Positions 44,541 to 52,638 of a DNA stretch of 64,000 nt are shown one piece after another. Every line of letters starts with the position of its first letter. The stretch's first letter is position 1. A model generated the notes under the pieces. That model was not told the origin of the DNA, did not search any database, and saw only the letters and a program-made list of their open reading frames with translations. A program made the translations under genes and the position numbers. This DNA comes from Deltaproteobacteria bacterium. GTDB taxonomy: Bacteria > Desulfobacterota > DSM-4660 > Desulfatiglandales > HGW-15. Location of the stretch: positions 1-64,000 of the forward strand of contig JAGVAP010000015.1 in NCBI GenBank assembly GCA_020060215.1. Direction: 5' to 3'.

Positions 44541-46706
44541 ATGTTCGACGAAATCAAGAAAAGGGACGGCAGGGTAGTTGCTTTTGATTCCTCCAAGATC
44601 ACGGCCGCCGTTGCCAAGGCCGGAAAGGCCACCGGTGAGTTCGATGACAGGGAGGCAAGGAAGCTTACCCTTCGTGTGCTCACCCTTGCCCATGAACTGC
44701 GCCTCGGTCCTACACCGGAAGTGGAGGAAATCCAAGATATTGTCGAACGTGTGCTGCTCGATTCCCCGTTCTACAGGACAGCCAAGGCCTATATCCTGTA
44801 CCGTGAACAACATGCGCAGATCCGGGCCATCGTCTCCAGCGCAAGCGTCGACATGGTGGAGAACTACATCCGGAAGCTCGACTGGAGAGTCAATGAGAAC
44901 AGCAACATGTGCTACTCGCTCCAGGGGCTCAACAACTACATCTCCTCGGACGTCACCTCCGAATACTGGCTGAACCGGATCTATCCGCCCGAGATCAGGG
45001 ATGCCCACAGGGAAGGGGACATCCACATCCACGACCTCAGCCTTCTCTCGGTCTACTGCGTGGGGTGGGATCTCCGGGACCTCCTTCAACAGGGGTTCAG
45101 GGGCGTCCAGGGAAAGGTGGAGAGCTCTCCTCCCAAACACCTCAGGTCCGCTCTGGGGCAGATCGTCAATTTCTTCTACACCCTCCAGGGAGAAGCGGCA
45201 GGGGCCCAGGCCATCTCCAGCTTCGACACCCTTCTCGCCCCGTTCGTCCGGCACGACGGGCTCGGTTACGCCCAGGTGAAGCAGTGCATCCAGGAGTTCG
45301 TCTTCAACATCAATATCCCCACCCGCGTGGGATTCCAGACACCCTTCACCAACATCACCATGGACCTGCACCCCCCGGGCACGCTCGGCGGTCTGCCCGC
45401 GGTGGTGGGGGGGCAGGAACGGAAAGAGACGTATGCCGAATTCCAGCCCGAGATGGACATGATCAACCGGGCCTTCGGGGAGGTCATGATCGAGGGTGAC
45501 GCGGCCGGCCGGGTATTCACGTTCCCGATCCCGACCTACAACATCTCCCCTGAGTTCGACTGGGAAAACCCCAACTACGAGCCCATCTGGAGGATGACCG
45601 CCAAGTATGGGATCCCCTACTTCTCCAATTTTGTGAACTCCGACATGTCCCCTGAGGACGCGCGGTCCATGTGCTGCCGACTCCGGTTGGACAACCGGGA
45701 GCTCCTGAAGCGGGGAGGGGGGTTGTTCGGCGCCAATCCCCTCACGGGCTCCATCGGCGTGGTGACCTTGAATCTGCCGAGAATCGCTTATCTCTCCAAG
45801 ACAGAAGACGAGTTTCTGGAGCGGCTCAGGGAAAAGATCCATCTGGCCTCCCTGAGTCTCCGGATCAAGAGAAAGGTGATCGAGAGGTTCACGGAGAAGG
45901 ATCTCTATCCCTACTCCAAGTTCTACCTGCGGGAGGTAAAGGAAGGGACCGGTCTTTTCTGGAGAAATCATTTTTCGACCATCGGCATCATCGGCATGAA
46001 CGAGGCGTGTCTGAACCTGATCGGCTCAGGGATCGGGACCAGGGCAGGGCTCGCCTTTTCCGTCAGGGCCATGGATTTCATGAGGGAAGTGATTTCCGAG
46101 ATCCAGGAGAAGACGGGGGAGATGTTCAACCTGGAGGCAACGCCGGCCGAGGGGACTTCCTACCGCCTGGCCGTGCTGGACAAGAAGAGGACCCCGGGCA
46201 TCGTCTGCGCCAACGAAGAAGAGTTCCGCAAGGGCGCTGCCCCGTTCTACACGAATTCAACCCAGCTCCCGGTGGACTACAGCCAGGACCTTTTCGAGAC
46301 CCTGCTGCTCCAGGACGAACTCCAGGGGAAATACACCGGCGGCACGGTCCTGCACATCTATCTGGGCGAGGAGGTCTCCGACCTCGTTGCGCTCAGGAGG
46401 CTTGTCAAGAGGATCGTTACGCGCTTTCGCCTACCCTACTTCACCCTCACCCCCACCTTCAGCGTATGCCCCTCCCACGGCTATCTCAAAGGACGGCAGG
46501 ATCGGTGTTCCGTCTGCGACGCGGAAACGGAGGTCTACTCCAGGGTGGTCGGCTACCTCAGACCGGTCACGCAGTGGAATGACGGGAAGCGGGCGGAATT
46601 CTCCCTGCGAAAGAGTTTCAGCATGGATGGGGATGGGGACATCCGTCCGGCTGAAGAGGGGGAGTTTTGGGACGTCCTTCCCAGCGGGAAGGCGGCTAGG
46701 GCGTAA
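44541..46706 (+). CDS. nrdD: Anaerobic ribonucleoside-triphosphate reductase, class III
   Basis: Oxygen-sensitive glycyl-radical enzyme making deoxyribonucleotides. 721 residues from ATG 44541 (GGGAGAC upstream). An ATP-cone starts the protein (IKKRDGRVVAFDSSKITAAV). The core has NENSNMCYSLQGLNNYI, HIHDLSLLSVYCVGWDL and TFPIPTYNISPEF. The C-terminal zinc site is CPSHGYLKGRQDRCSVCDA, and the radical Gly is in RVVGYLRP. The NrdG activase gene follows after 150 bp. Presence of this pair shows that anaerobic growth is possible. Confidence 0.96.
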   Translation: MFDEIKKRDGRVVAFDSSKITAAVAKAGKATGEFDDREARKLTLRVLTLAHELRLGPTPEVEEIQDIVERVLLDSPFYRTAKAYILYREQHAQIRAIVSSASVDMVENYIRKLDWRVNENSNMCYSLQGLNNYISSDVTSEYWLNRIYPPEIRDAHREGDIHIHDLSLLSVYCVGWDLRDLLQQGFRGVQGKVESSPPKHLRSALGQIVNFFYTLQGEAAGAQAISSFDTLLAPFVRHDGLGYAQVKQCIQEFVFNINIPTRVGFQTPFTNITMDLHPPGTLGGLPAVVGGQERKETYAEFQPEMDMINRAFGEVMIEGDAAGRVFTFPIPTYNISPEFDWENPNYEPIWRMTAKYGIPYFSNFVNSDMSPEDARSMCCRLRLDNRELLKRGGGLFGANPLTGSIGVVTLNLPRIAYLSKTEDEFLERLREKIHLASLSLRIKRKVIERFTEKDLYPYSKFYLREVKEGTGLFWRNHFSTIGIIGMNEACLNLIGSGIGTRAGLAFSVRAMDFMREVISEIQEKTGEMFNLEATPAEGTSYRLAVLDKKRTPGIVCANEEEFRKGAAPFYTNSTQLPVDYSQDLFETLLLQDELQGKYTGGTVLHIYLGEEVSDLVALRRLVKRIVTRFRLPYFTLTPTFSVCPSHGYLKGRQDRCSVCDAETEVYSRVVGYLRPVTQWNDGKRAEFSLRKSFSMDGDGDIRPAEEGEFWDVLPSGKAARA

Positions 46707-46856
46707 GGACAAGTAAGCGGTTGCAGCAGCGAGCAGGCAGCGAAGAATCGGGGTACGTGCGGGGGAGGGGAAAGAGGTGCTCGAAAGGGATATGGTATCT
46801 TCGGTCGGACGAAGCCCATGGTTTGCTGCACACGGCCTACTGCATAGTGCCTGCTG

Positions 46857-47555
46857 ATGTTCCTCGGCGGTCTTCAAAGGCATTCACTCATCGACTTCCC
46901 CGGAAGGGTGAGCTGCGTCTGCTTCCTTGCAGGGTGCAATTTCAGATGCCCTTACTGCCATAACCCCGATCTCGTCGCCCCCGGGGCATCATATCCCCGA
47001 ATCCTCGACAACGACTTTTTTGCCTTCCTGGAGACGCGCAAGGGTCTGCTGGACGGGGTTGTGCTTTCCGGGGGCGAACCGACCCTGGAGGAGCATCTGC
47101 CCGCCTTCTGCGAGAGAATCCGGTCCATGGGCTTCGGCGTGAAACTCGACACCAACGGCAGCAGACCCTCGGTCATCCGCAGCCTCGTGCAGCAGGGGCT
47201 TCTCGACTATATCGCCATGGATCTCAAGACCGGTATCGATCGGTATCCGGCGCTGATGAACGGCCCGTTCCGGTGGGAGGCCATCGAGCAGAGCGTCCGG
47301 CTCATCATGGATTCAGGCCTGGACTACGAATTCAGAACCACCTGTGTGAACCCCTTTGTGGACGAGCCCATGGTGAGGCAGACCGCGGCGCTCATCGAGG
47401 GGGCAAGGAGGTACGTGCTGCAGCCCTTTCGCAGGGCGCGCCTCCTGGACCCCGGGTTCTTCCGCGGCCGGGAGCCGGGATACACCGAAGAGGAGATGGA
47501 TTCGCTCCGGGCCTTGGCAGCCCCCTTTGTGCAGGAGTGCTTCCTCCGCGGCTGA
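46857..47555 (+). CDS. nrdG: Anaerobic ribonucleotide reductase activating protein (radical SAM)
   Basis: A 232-residue radical-SAM enzyme that installs the glycyl radical on NrdD. The [4Fe-4S] motif CNFRCPYC gives Cys27, Cys31 and Cys34; LIDFPGRVSCVCFLAG and LSGGEPTLEEHL are typical of the NrdG/PflA group. This is the longer form seen with ATP-cone NrdD proteins. No strong ribosome site is visible. It lies 150 bp after nrdD, probably in the same transcript. Confidence 0.92.
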   Translation: MFLGGLQRHSLIDFPGRVSCVCFLAGCNFRCPYCHNPDLVAPGASYPRILDNDFFAFLETRKGLLDGVVLSGGEPTLEEHLPAFCERIRSMGFGVKLDTNGSRPSVIRSLVQQGLLDYIAMDLKTGIDRYPALMNGPFRWEAIEQSVRLIMDSGLDYEFRTTCVNPFVDEPMVRQTAALIEGARRYVLQPFRRARLLDPGFFRGREPGYTEEEMDSLRALAAPFVQECFLRG

Positions 47556-47572
47556 ACCGGGGCGGAAAGACT

Positions 47573-47598
47573 GGCCGGAGAGCGACCTCCGTCCGGCC
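47573..47598. other. Hairpin between nrdG and the convergent microprotein gene
   Basis: GGCCGGA (47573-47579) pairs with TCCGGCC (47592-47598). It lies between convergent stops but has no T-run on either strand, so terminator function is only possible. Confidence 0.35.
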
Positions 47599-47609
47599 TC
47601 AGGAGATGA

Positions 47610-47765
47610 TCAGAAATGCTGGCCGGGCCGGGCATGATCCAGTCTGTCCCTCACCAGGACCACGAGCTTTTCGATCTCCGGTGGATCGAGTTTCATCAGG
47701 AAGTCGAGATCCTGGTCGGTCTCGAGCAACCTCCGGACGGTTTCAACGAGCTTTTCGGTTGTCAT
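47610..47765 (-). CDS. 51-residue microprotein downstream of a response regulator
   Basis: A short frame, not recognised by name: begins MTTEKLVETVRRLLETDQDL, continues DFLMKLDPPEIEKLVVLVRD and ends RLDHARPGQHF. It is predicted almost wholly helical with a regular Leu/Val spacing. GAGG sits seven to eight bases before the ATG. It starts 47 bp after the stop of the response-regulator gene on the same strand, so co-transcription is likely. It could be a small partner or phosphotransfer-related regulator of the receiver protein (inference only). Confidence 0.65.
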   Translation of the reverse strand: MTTEKLVETVRRLLETDQDLDFLMKLDPPEIEKLVVLVRDRLDHARPGQHF

Positions 47766-47812
47766 TGGATACCTCGTTCTTGAGATCTTCTCCTGTGAGA
47801 GCGTTTGCGGGC

Positions 47813-48184
47813 CTAATCCGATCGCTTTTTCGCCAGGAGTTCGTTTACCGCCTCCAGCAGCTCGGTTCGAGTGAACGGCTTTTCCAGGGTCCTGTCGGCG
47901 CCCAGCTCGCTTGCCTTGTGCGGGTAGTCCTCCCCGCCGATTCCGGAGGCTGCGATGATCGCCAGGTTCGGATATTCGCGGCGGATCTGCCTGATCACCG
48001 AGAACCCGTTCAGGTGGGGCATGATGATGTCGGTGATGACCAGATCCACTTCGCGCTCGCGCTGAAGCTTCAATGCGGCTTCCCCTTCGGAAGCCTCGAT
48101 GACCTCATGCCCCTCCCGTTCCAGGAACATCTTGAGTACTCCTCTTATTACCGCCTCATCGTCAATGATTAGGATCTTTGCCAT
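47813..48184 (-). CDS. Single-domain response regulator (CheY-like)
   Basis: A 123-residue receiver domain with no output domain. Acid pocket in ILIIDDE, phospho-accepting Asp52 in DLVITDIIMP, switch residue in AASGIGG, and conserved Lys in LEKPFTR. AAGGGGG precedes the ATG. Such proteins act in phosphorelays or on motors; the small downstream gene may be its partner. The kinase could be the split sensor kinase at 20-22 kb or another elsewhere. Confidence 0.93.
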   Translation of the reverse strand: MAKILIIDDEAVIRGVLKMFLEREGHEVIEASEGEAALKLQREREVDLVITDIIMPHLNGFSVIRQIRREYPNLAIIAASGIGGEDYPHKASELGADRTLEKPFTRTELLEAVNELLAKKRSD

Positions 48185-48387
48185 TTCAGTACCCCCTTGA
48201 GGGTGTTCCTACCAAGGCGGTGCAGCCCGATAGGTCCGCCCCTCATTTCCCGATCCGCTTCGCACCCCGCCGATCGGTCTATGCCCCCCTTGTAGATCAC
48301 AACACGTGCCAATCCCGGCCGGCTCAGCATCAGCCAGAGTTCATTGAGCAATTTGAAACCGGGGGCCATGGGAGAGGGTAAAGGAAG

Positions 48388-48425
48388 GTGTAACGTTTTA
48401 CATGGGTGTCATGTTACACATGTGT
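48388..48425. promoter_or_regulatory. Overlapping palindromes, candidate operator
   Basis: TGTAA-CGTT-TTACA (48389-48402) is a perfect inverted repeat. GTGTAAC (48388-48394) pairs with GTTACAC (48413-48419), and ACACATGTGT (48416-48425) is a perfect 10-bp palindrome. The cluster lies 45 bases upstream of the extended -10 box of the GAF gene, where an activator or repressor could bind. Confidence 0.5.
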
Positions 48426-48469
48426 GATTGGCGGGGATCCACAATCTCCTCCTTCGGCATCGGGTTTCG

Positions 48470-48478
48470 TGCTATACT
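48470..48478 (+). promoter_or_regulatory. Extended -10 promoter of the GAF gene
   Basis: TGC-TATACT gives an extended -10 box with transcription from about 48485, leaving a leader of about 100 nt. No good -35 box is seen, as is usual for extended -10 promoters or ones needing an activator. Confidence 0.45.
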
Positions 48479-48587
48479 ACAGAAGCATTGAAAGGGCCGG
48501 CCCATACCGCAAACCCACGCGAGCCCAAGACCGGGAGCAGGCGACCCGCCTCTCCATCAGGGGCGGGCCGGGAACAGGTTTTCTCCT

Positions 48588-50936
48588 ATGCCGCCGAGTC
48601 TCAGAGACTACCCGTTTCGCAGCGTTTTGAGCTTCATGCCTCTCATCGAGTTCTGGCGAAAGAACGTCTCCTCGGACCCCGAATACGGGACCTGTCTGAC
48701 CGGAGGCCTTCAGGGAAAACTCGAGAAGGCCCCGGAACTGCTCCAACCGATTGAGGACCTCTCGATCCTGGACCGACATCAGGGCGTGATCAAATCCCTG
48801 ATGAGCATGATCTTCCCTCCGGCCTTGTGGGAAAGCGAACCGGTGGGCGCATTCGTCCCGTTCAACCTCCAGCCGGTATACGTCTCCCCCCGCTTTCGGC
48901 GCCTGCTCTTGAACGAGGACGGATCCTTGAAAGGCCGGCCGCTCCAGGGGGAGGAAGGATACCTCATGGGGCGAATTCTCCGCTCCTATCTGCTCATTCT
49001 GGAGAAGTTCTATGGCATCCGTCAGGAAATAGACTATCCAATCCTCCGGATCGTGCCTGATCCCGAAAACGGCCTGGACCTCTACGTCCGGATCAAGCCG
49101 AACCTGCGCTTTGTGGAAGTCCACCCGAAAGGCGAGATCAAGAGACTGAGCGAGAGAGAAATAGCGCGCGTCCTGGCGAACCTGACGTCCCCGGAGGTCC
49201 TCGGGGAGATCCTTCCTCCCGAGGGGTTCGAATTCCACGGCTTTGCCGTCTTCACCCTCTTCAATGTGACCCATTCCGAGGTGCTCTCCGCACTGGAGAG
49301 GAACCTGATCGATCAGGAATCCATCTTTTCCCAAAGCGGATTCCAACTGCTGCAGGAGCGGCTGAGGACCCTGTTCCGTTGTCCCGGCCTGGTCGCGGGT
49401 CTGGCGGCGGTCAGGGACGATCAGGTCATGCTCCTGAATGTGGGCTGCGACATGTCGAGCAGGTCCGTGTTCTCAGGGTCCTTGCATCTGCCCATGCAGG
49501 AGTTCCAGGGCTCGTGCTACGAAAAGGCGTTTGTGGAAAACAGGATGGTGCTCATTCGCGACCTGAAAGAAGAGCCCTATCGGTCCAAAGCGGAGGAGGC
49601 CGCCTTCCAAAGCGGCGCCAGATCGCTGCTCATCGCCCCCCTGCACTACCAGGGCAGGTTCATAGGGACCCTCGACATCGCCTCACCGAACCCCGGGGAA
49701 TTCGGACCCCAGGATCTCATGCTGATGGGGCAGATCACGCCCATCTTCTCTCTGGCCGTGAAGAGGGCCCTCGATGAGATCGACCACCAGATCCAGAGTG
49801 TGATCAAACAGAAATGCACGGCCGTGCATCCGGCCGTGGAGTGGAGATTCAACAAGGCCGCGTTCCAACATCTCGACCGGGTCAGGATGGGGCAGCCCTC
49901 CGACCTGGAATCGATCGTCTTCCGTGACGTCTATGCCCTCTACGCCATATCCGACATCCGCGGCTCTTCAGAGGCCAGAAACCGATCGGTTCAGGCCGAC
50001 CTGGAGGAGCAGCTGGAACTGGCCCTGCGGGTGATCCATTTGGCCGGGGACGCAAGACCGATGCCCATTCTGGAAGAGCTCGGCCACCGGACAGAGAGAC
50101 AACTGCAGCAGATCCGCGGAGGCTTGAGCTCCGGAGATGAAGCCTCCGTCATCCACATGCTCAGGTCCGATGTGGAGCCGCTCTTCGTCCATTTCCGGGA
50201 TTTCAGCCCCGAGGTAAGGGGGGCCATTGAATCCTACCACTCCGCCCTCGACGACAGAGTGGGAACGCTCTACCACAGGCGGAGGGAATTCGAGGAGAGC
50301 GTGTCGTTTCTCAATCGGCGCATCTCCCTCTATCTCGACCGGGAGCAGATGGAGGCGCAGTCCGTGTTTCCCCACTATTTCGAGAAACACCAGACGGACG
50401 GGGTGGACTACCTGATCTACGTGGGGTCCAGCCTGACCGAGAACAGCGGTTTCAGTGATTTGTACCTGGAGAACCTTCGCCTGTGGCAGATCATGGTCGC
50501 CTGCGGGATCGCATGGCATACCGAGCAACTGAAGAGGGAACTGAAGGTCCCGCTCGACACGGCCCATCTCATTCTCATGAATCACACCCCGCTCTCCATC
50601 CGCTTCCGGTTCGATGAAAAGCGATTTGACGTCGACGGCGCCTACGATGTCCGGCAGGAGATCATCAAGTCGAGGTTGGACAAGGCAAAGGTCAGAGGCG
50701 GGACAGAGCGGCTCACCGAGCCCGGAAAAGTGGCCGTGGTCTACTCGCAGCCTCAGGAGGGCAGGGAGATCCGCCGCTACGTCGATTTCCTGAAATCGCG
50801 GTCTTTCCTCAAGGGAGAGACCGAAGCGCTCGACATCGAAGGGCTGCCGGGAGTCCAGGGCCTCAAGGCACTGCGGGCGGAAATCGACCTCGAATCCGAT
50901 GCCGTTTCAGAGCGGGCGGCCCGGATGGTCGGATAG
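48588..50936 (+). CDS. Large GAF-domain protein of unknown function
   Basis: A 782-residue cytosolic protein. The N-terminal half (residues about 1-230) has no recognised domain. A GAF domain covers about 255-390 (VAGLAAVRDDQVMLLNVGC, FQSGARSLLIAPLHYQGRFI). The C-terminal half has the motifs YALYAISDIRGSSEARNRSV and, later, IRFRFDEKRFDVDGAYDVRQ and ERLTEPGKVAVVYSQPQ. I recall these motifs from GAF proteins common in Bacteroidota, where function is unknown. YAISDIRG faintly resembles a class III cyclase motif, but catalytic residues are not evident. Probably a signalling scaffold. Confidence 0.75.
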   Translation: MPPSLRDYPFRSVLSFMPLIEFWRKNVSSDPEYGTCLTGGLQGKLEKAPELLQPIEDLSILDRHQGVIKSLMSMIFPPALWESEPVGAFVPFNLQPVYVSPRFRRLLLNEDGSLKGRPLQGEEGYLMGRILRSYLLILEKFYGIRQEIDYPILRIVPDPENGLDLYVRIKPNLRFVEVHPKGEIKRLSEREIARVLANLTSPEVLGEILPPEGFEFHGFAVFTLFNVTHSEVLSALERNLIDQESIFSQSGFQLLQERLRTLFRCPGLVAGLAAVRDDQVMLLNVGCDMSSRSVFSGSLHLPMQEFQGSCYEKAFVENRMVLIRDLKEEPYRSKAEEAAFQSGARSLLIAPLHYQGRFIGTLDIASPNPGEFGPQDLMLMGQITPIFSLAVKRALDEIDHQIQSVIKQKCTAVHPAVEWRFNKAAFQHLDRVRMGQPSDLESIVFRDVYALYAISDIRGSSEARNRSVQADLEEQLELALRVIHLAGDARPMPILEELGHRTERQLQQIRGGLSSGDEASVIHMLRSDVEPLFVHFRDFSPEVRGAIESYHSALDDRVGTLYHRRREFEESVSFLNRRISLYLDREQMEAQSVFPHYFEKHQTDGVDYLIYVGSSLTENSGFSDLYLENLRLWQIMVACGIAWHTEQLKRELKVPLDTAHLILMNHTPLSIRFRFDEKRFDVDGAYDVRQEIIKSRLDKAKVRGGTERLTEPGKVAVVYSQPQEGREIRRYVDFLKSRSFLKGETEALDIEGLPGVQGLKALRAEIDLESDAVSERAARMVG

Positions 50937-50943
50937 TCCCCTT

Positions 50944-52479
50944 CTATGATTCCTTCGGGCCTCCGTGGACGGAGGCCTCCCGGTCGGTATCACTCGCCCC
51001 GCCGCTCACAGGATCCCATCCGCCGCCAAGGGCCTTGTAGAGGGCGATCAGGTTCACGGAAACGGTGCTGTTGCTCTGGATCAGCGCGTCCTCTGTGACA
51101 TAGAGCGCCCTCTGCGCCTGTAACACGTTGAGGAAATCGGTCTGCCCTTCCGTGTAGATCCTGGTAGCCAGTGCGACCGCCTTGCGATTGGCGGCCACCG
51201 CCTGAACCAGCGCGTTCCGATGCTCTTCCTCCTTGGCGGAGGCCATCAGCGCGTTCTCGACCTCCTCCAGGGCCGCCAGGATCGTCTGCCGGTATCCGAT
51301 CAGGGCTTGCTCCTCCAGGGCCCTCTGCTGCTCGATATTGCTTCGAATGCCGCCGGAGTCGAATAGGCGCCACCGAACGGAGGGTCCAAAGGACCAGAAA
51401 CGGCTGATCGAGTCGAACCAGGAGCCGAACTGTGCGGCCTGGTAGCCGGCGGAACCGAGGATGTTGAACCTGGGGAACAGATCGGCGGTGGCCACCCCGA
51501 TGCGCGCCGTCGCACCATGGATGTTCGCCTCCGCCTGCCGGATGTCGGGGCGCCGCCGGAGGAGATCCGACGGTACGCCCATCGGAACTGCGGGGATCGA
51601 GAAAGGGATCCCCGCCGGGGGCGAAAGCTCCGGCAGGAGGGCGGCCGGCTCAAGGCCGAGCAGAACGCTGATCCTGTAAATCGTCTGCTGCACGGACGCC
51701 TCCAGCAGGGGGATCTGCGAGGCGGTGGTCGCAACCTGTGCATCGGCATTGGCCACGTCCAGGCCGCTGACGAAGCCGCCCTCAAATCTCTGGCGGGTCA
51801 GGTCCGCCGTGTGCTTTTGCGCCTGCAGGTTCTGCGCTGCGATGATGGCGCGCTGTTGAAAAGACCGGAGCTCGACGTAGTTGCGGGCCACCTCGGCGGC
51901 CAGGGTGACGAGCACATTCCGGTATCCTTCCACGGCCGACTCGAGATCGGCCACGGCCGCTTCGACTTCGCGCCTCACCCCGCCGAAGAGATCCAGCTCC
52001 CAGGCAGCGTCAAAACCGATCTGGAACTGATTCCCGAGGGGCCCCTTGGCGGCTGTCTCTTCCCCCGGCAGGCCTCTTGCACTCCTCAATTCACCTCCCG
52101 GGGAGCGGCTCCGGCTGGCCGAGCCCGGGACGTCGAGCGCGGGTCCAAGGCCGGAGGCGGCGATGCCCCGGATCGCCCTGGCCTGGCGGATCCGGGCCTG
52201 GGCCAGCCGGAGATCGAGGTTGTTTTCGAAGGCCTTTCTCACCAGGCCGGTCAGAACGGGGTCGTTGAACGAGGTCCACCACGTGGAGAGCTCGACGTAC
52301 TCGACTTGGACCGCAGGGGTCGGGCCGGCCCATGTCGGGGGGAGCTCCGGCCGGGGTTTTTGGAAGTTGGGCCCCACCATGCAGCCGGAGAGAACGGCGG
52401 GGAGGAGCATGAATAGAGCTATGGCCGTCCCGAGTTGGACGCTTACTTTACACGGATTCTTACGGAGCATCCTGTTCAT
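50944..52479 (-). CDS. TolC/NodT-family outer-membrane efflux lipoprotein
   Basis: A 511-residue outer-membrane channel. The lipobox is LSGC with MVGPNFQKP after it, the standard NodT/OprM opening (Cys38 counted from a TTG at 52494). Two OEP repeats of coiled-coil helices follow (RLAQARIRQARAIRGIAASG; FPRFNILGSAGYQAAQFGSW). Start uncertain: ATG 52479 or 52470 are preferred to TTG 52494. It is the last gene of the adaptor-ATPase-permease-channel operon and completes a tripartite pump. Confidence 0.93.
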   Translation of the reverse strand: MNRMLRKNPCKVSVQLGTAIALFMLLPAVLSGCMVGPNFQKPRPELPPTWAGPTPAVQVEYVELSTWWTSFNDPVLTGLVRKAFENNLDLRLAQARIRQARAIRGIAASGLGPALDVPGSASRSRSPGGELRSARGLPGEETAAKGPLGNQFQIGFDAAWELDLFGGVRREVEAAVADLESAVEGYRNVLVTLAAEVARNYVELRSFQQRAIIAAQNLQAQKHTADLTRQRFEGGFVSGLDVANADAQVATTASQIPLLEASVQQTIYRISVLLGLEPAALLPELSPPAGIPFSIPAVPMGVPSDLLRRRPDIRQAEANIHGATARIGVATADLFPRFNILGSAGYQAAQFGSWFDSISRFWSFGPSVRWRLFDSGGIRSNIEQQRALEEQALIGYRQTILAALEEVENALMASAKEEEHRNALVQAVAANRKAVALATRIYTEGQTDFLNVLQAQRALYVTEDALIQSNSTVSVNLIALYKALGGGWDPVSGGASDTDREASVHGGPKES

Positions 52480-52638
52480 TTGAAACTTCGTCAAATTGGA
52501 GGTTTCAGGTCTCAGTGTTCAGGTGTCAGGAAATCGATGGACTGCCGGGCTGACACCCGAAACCCCGACACCGGACACCCTGCAAAGTTTCCTGTCAAAC
52601 CGACCTCGGCCAGCGGCTGGGCTGACCTCTGGCTCTGC

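Larger units (their letters stand above)
48185..48587. other. Divergent intergenic region with operator-like palindromes
   Basis: About 400 bases between the response regulator and the GAF gene. An overlapping set of palindromes lies at 48388-48425, and an extended -10 promoter at 48470-48478. The rest, including a weak minus-strand frame at 48169-48369, shows no support for a gene. Confidence 0.5.

Noticed and set aside
48169..48369. A 66-codon minus-strand gene upstream of the response regulator
   Set aside because: It overlaps the response regulator's start in another frame, has no ribosome site and no sequence character of a protein.
48388..48419. BirA-type biotin operator for GTGTAAC-N18-GTTACAC
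   Set aside because: The half-sites resemble TTGTAAACC/GGTTTACAA only partly, spacing is long, and no biotin gene is near.
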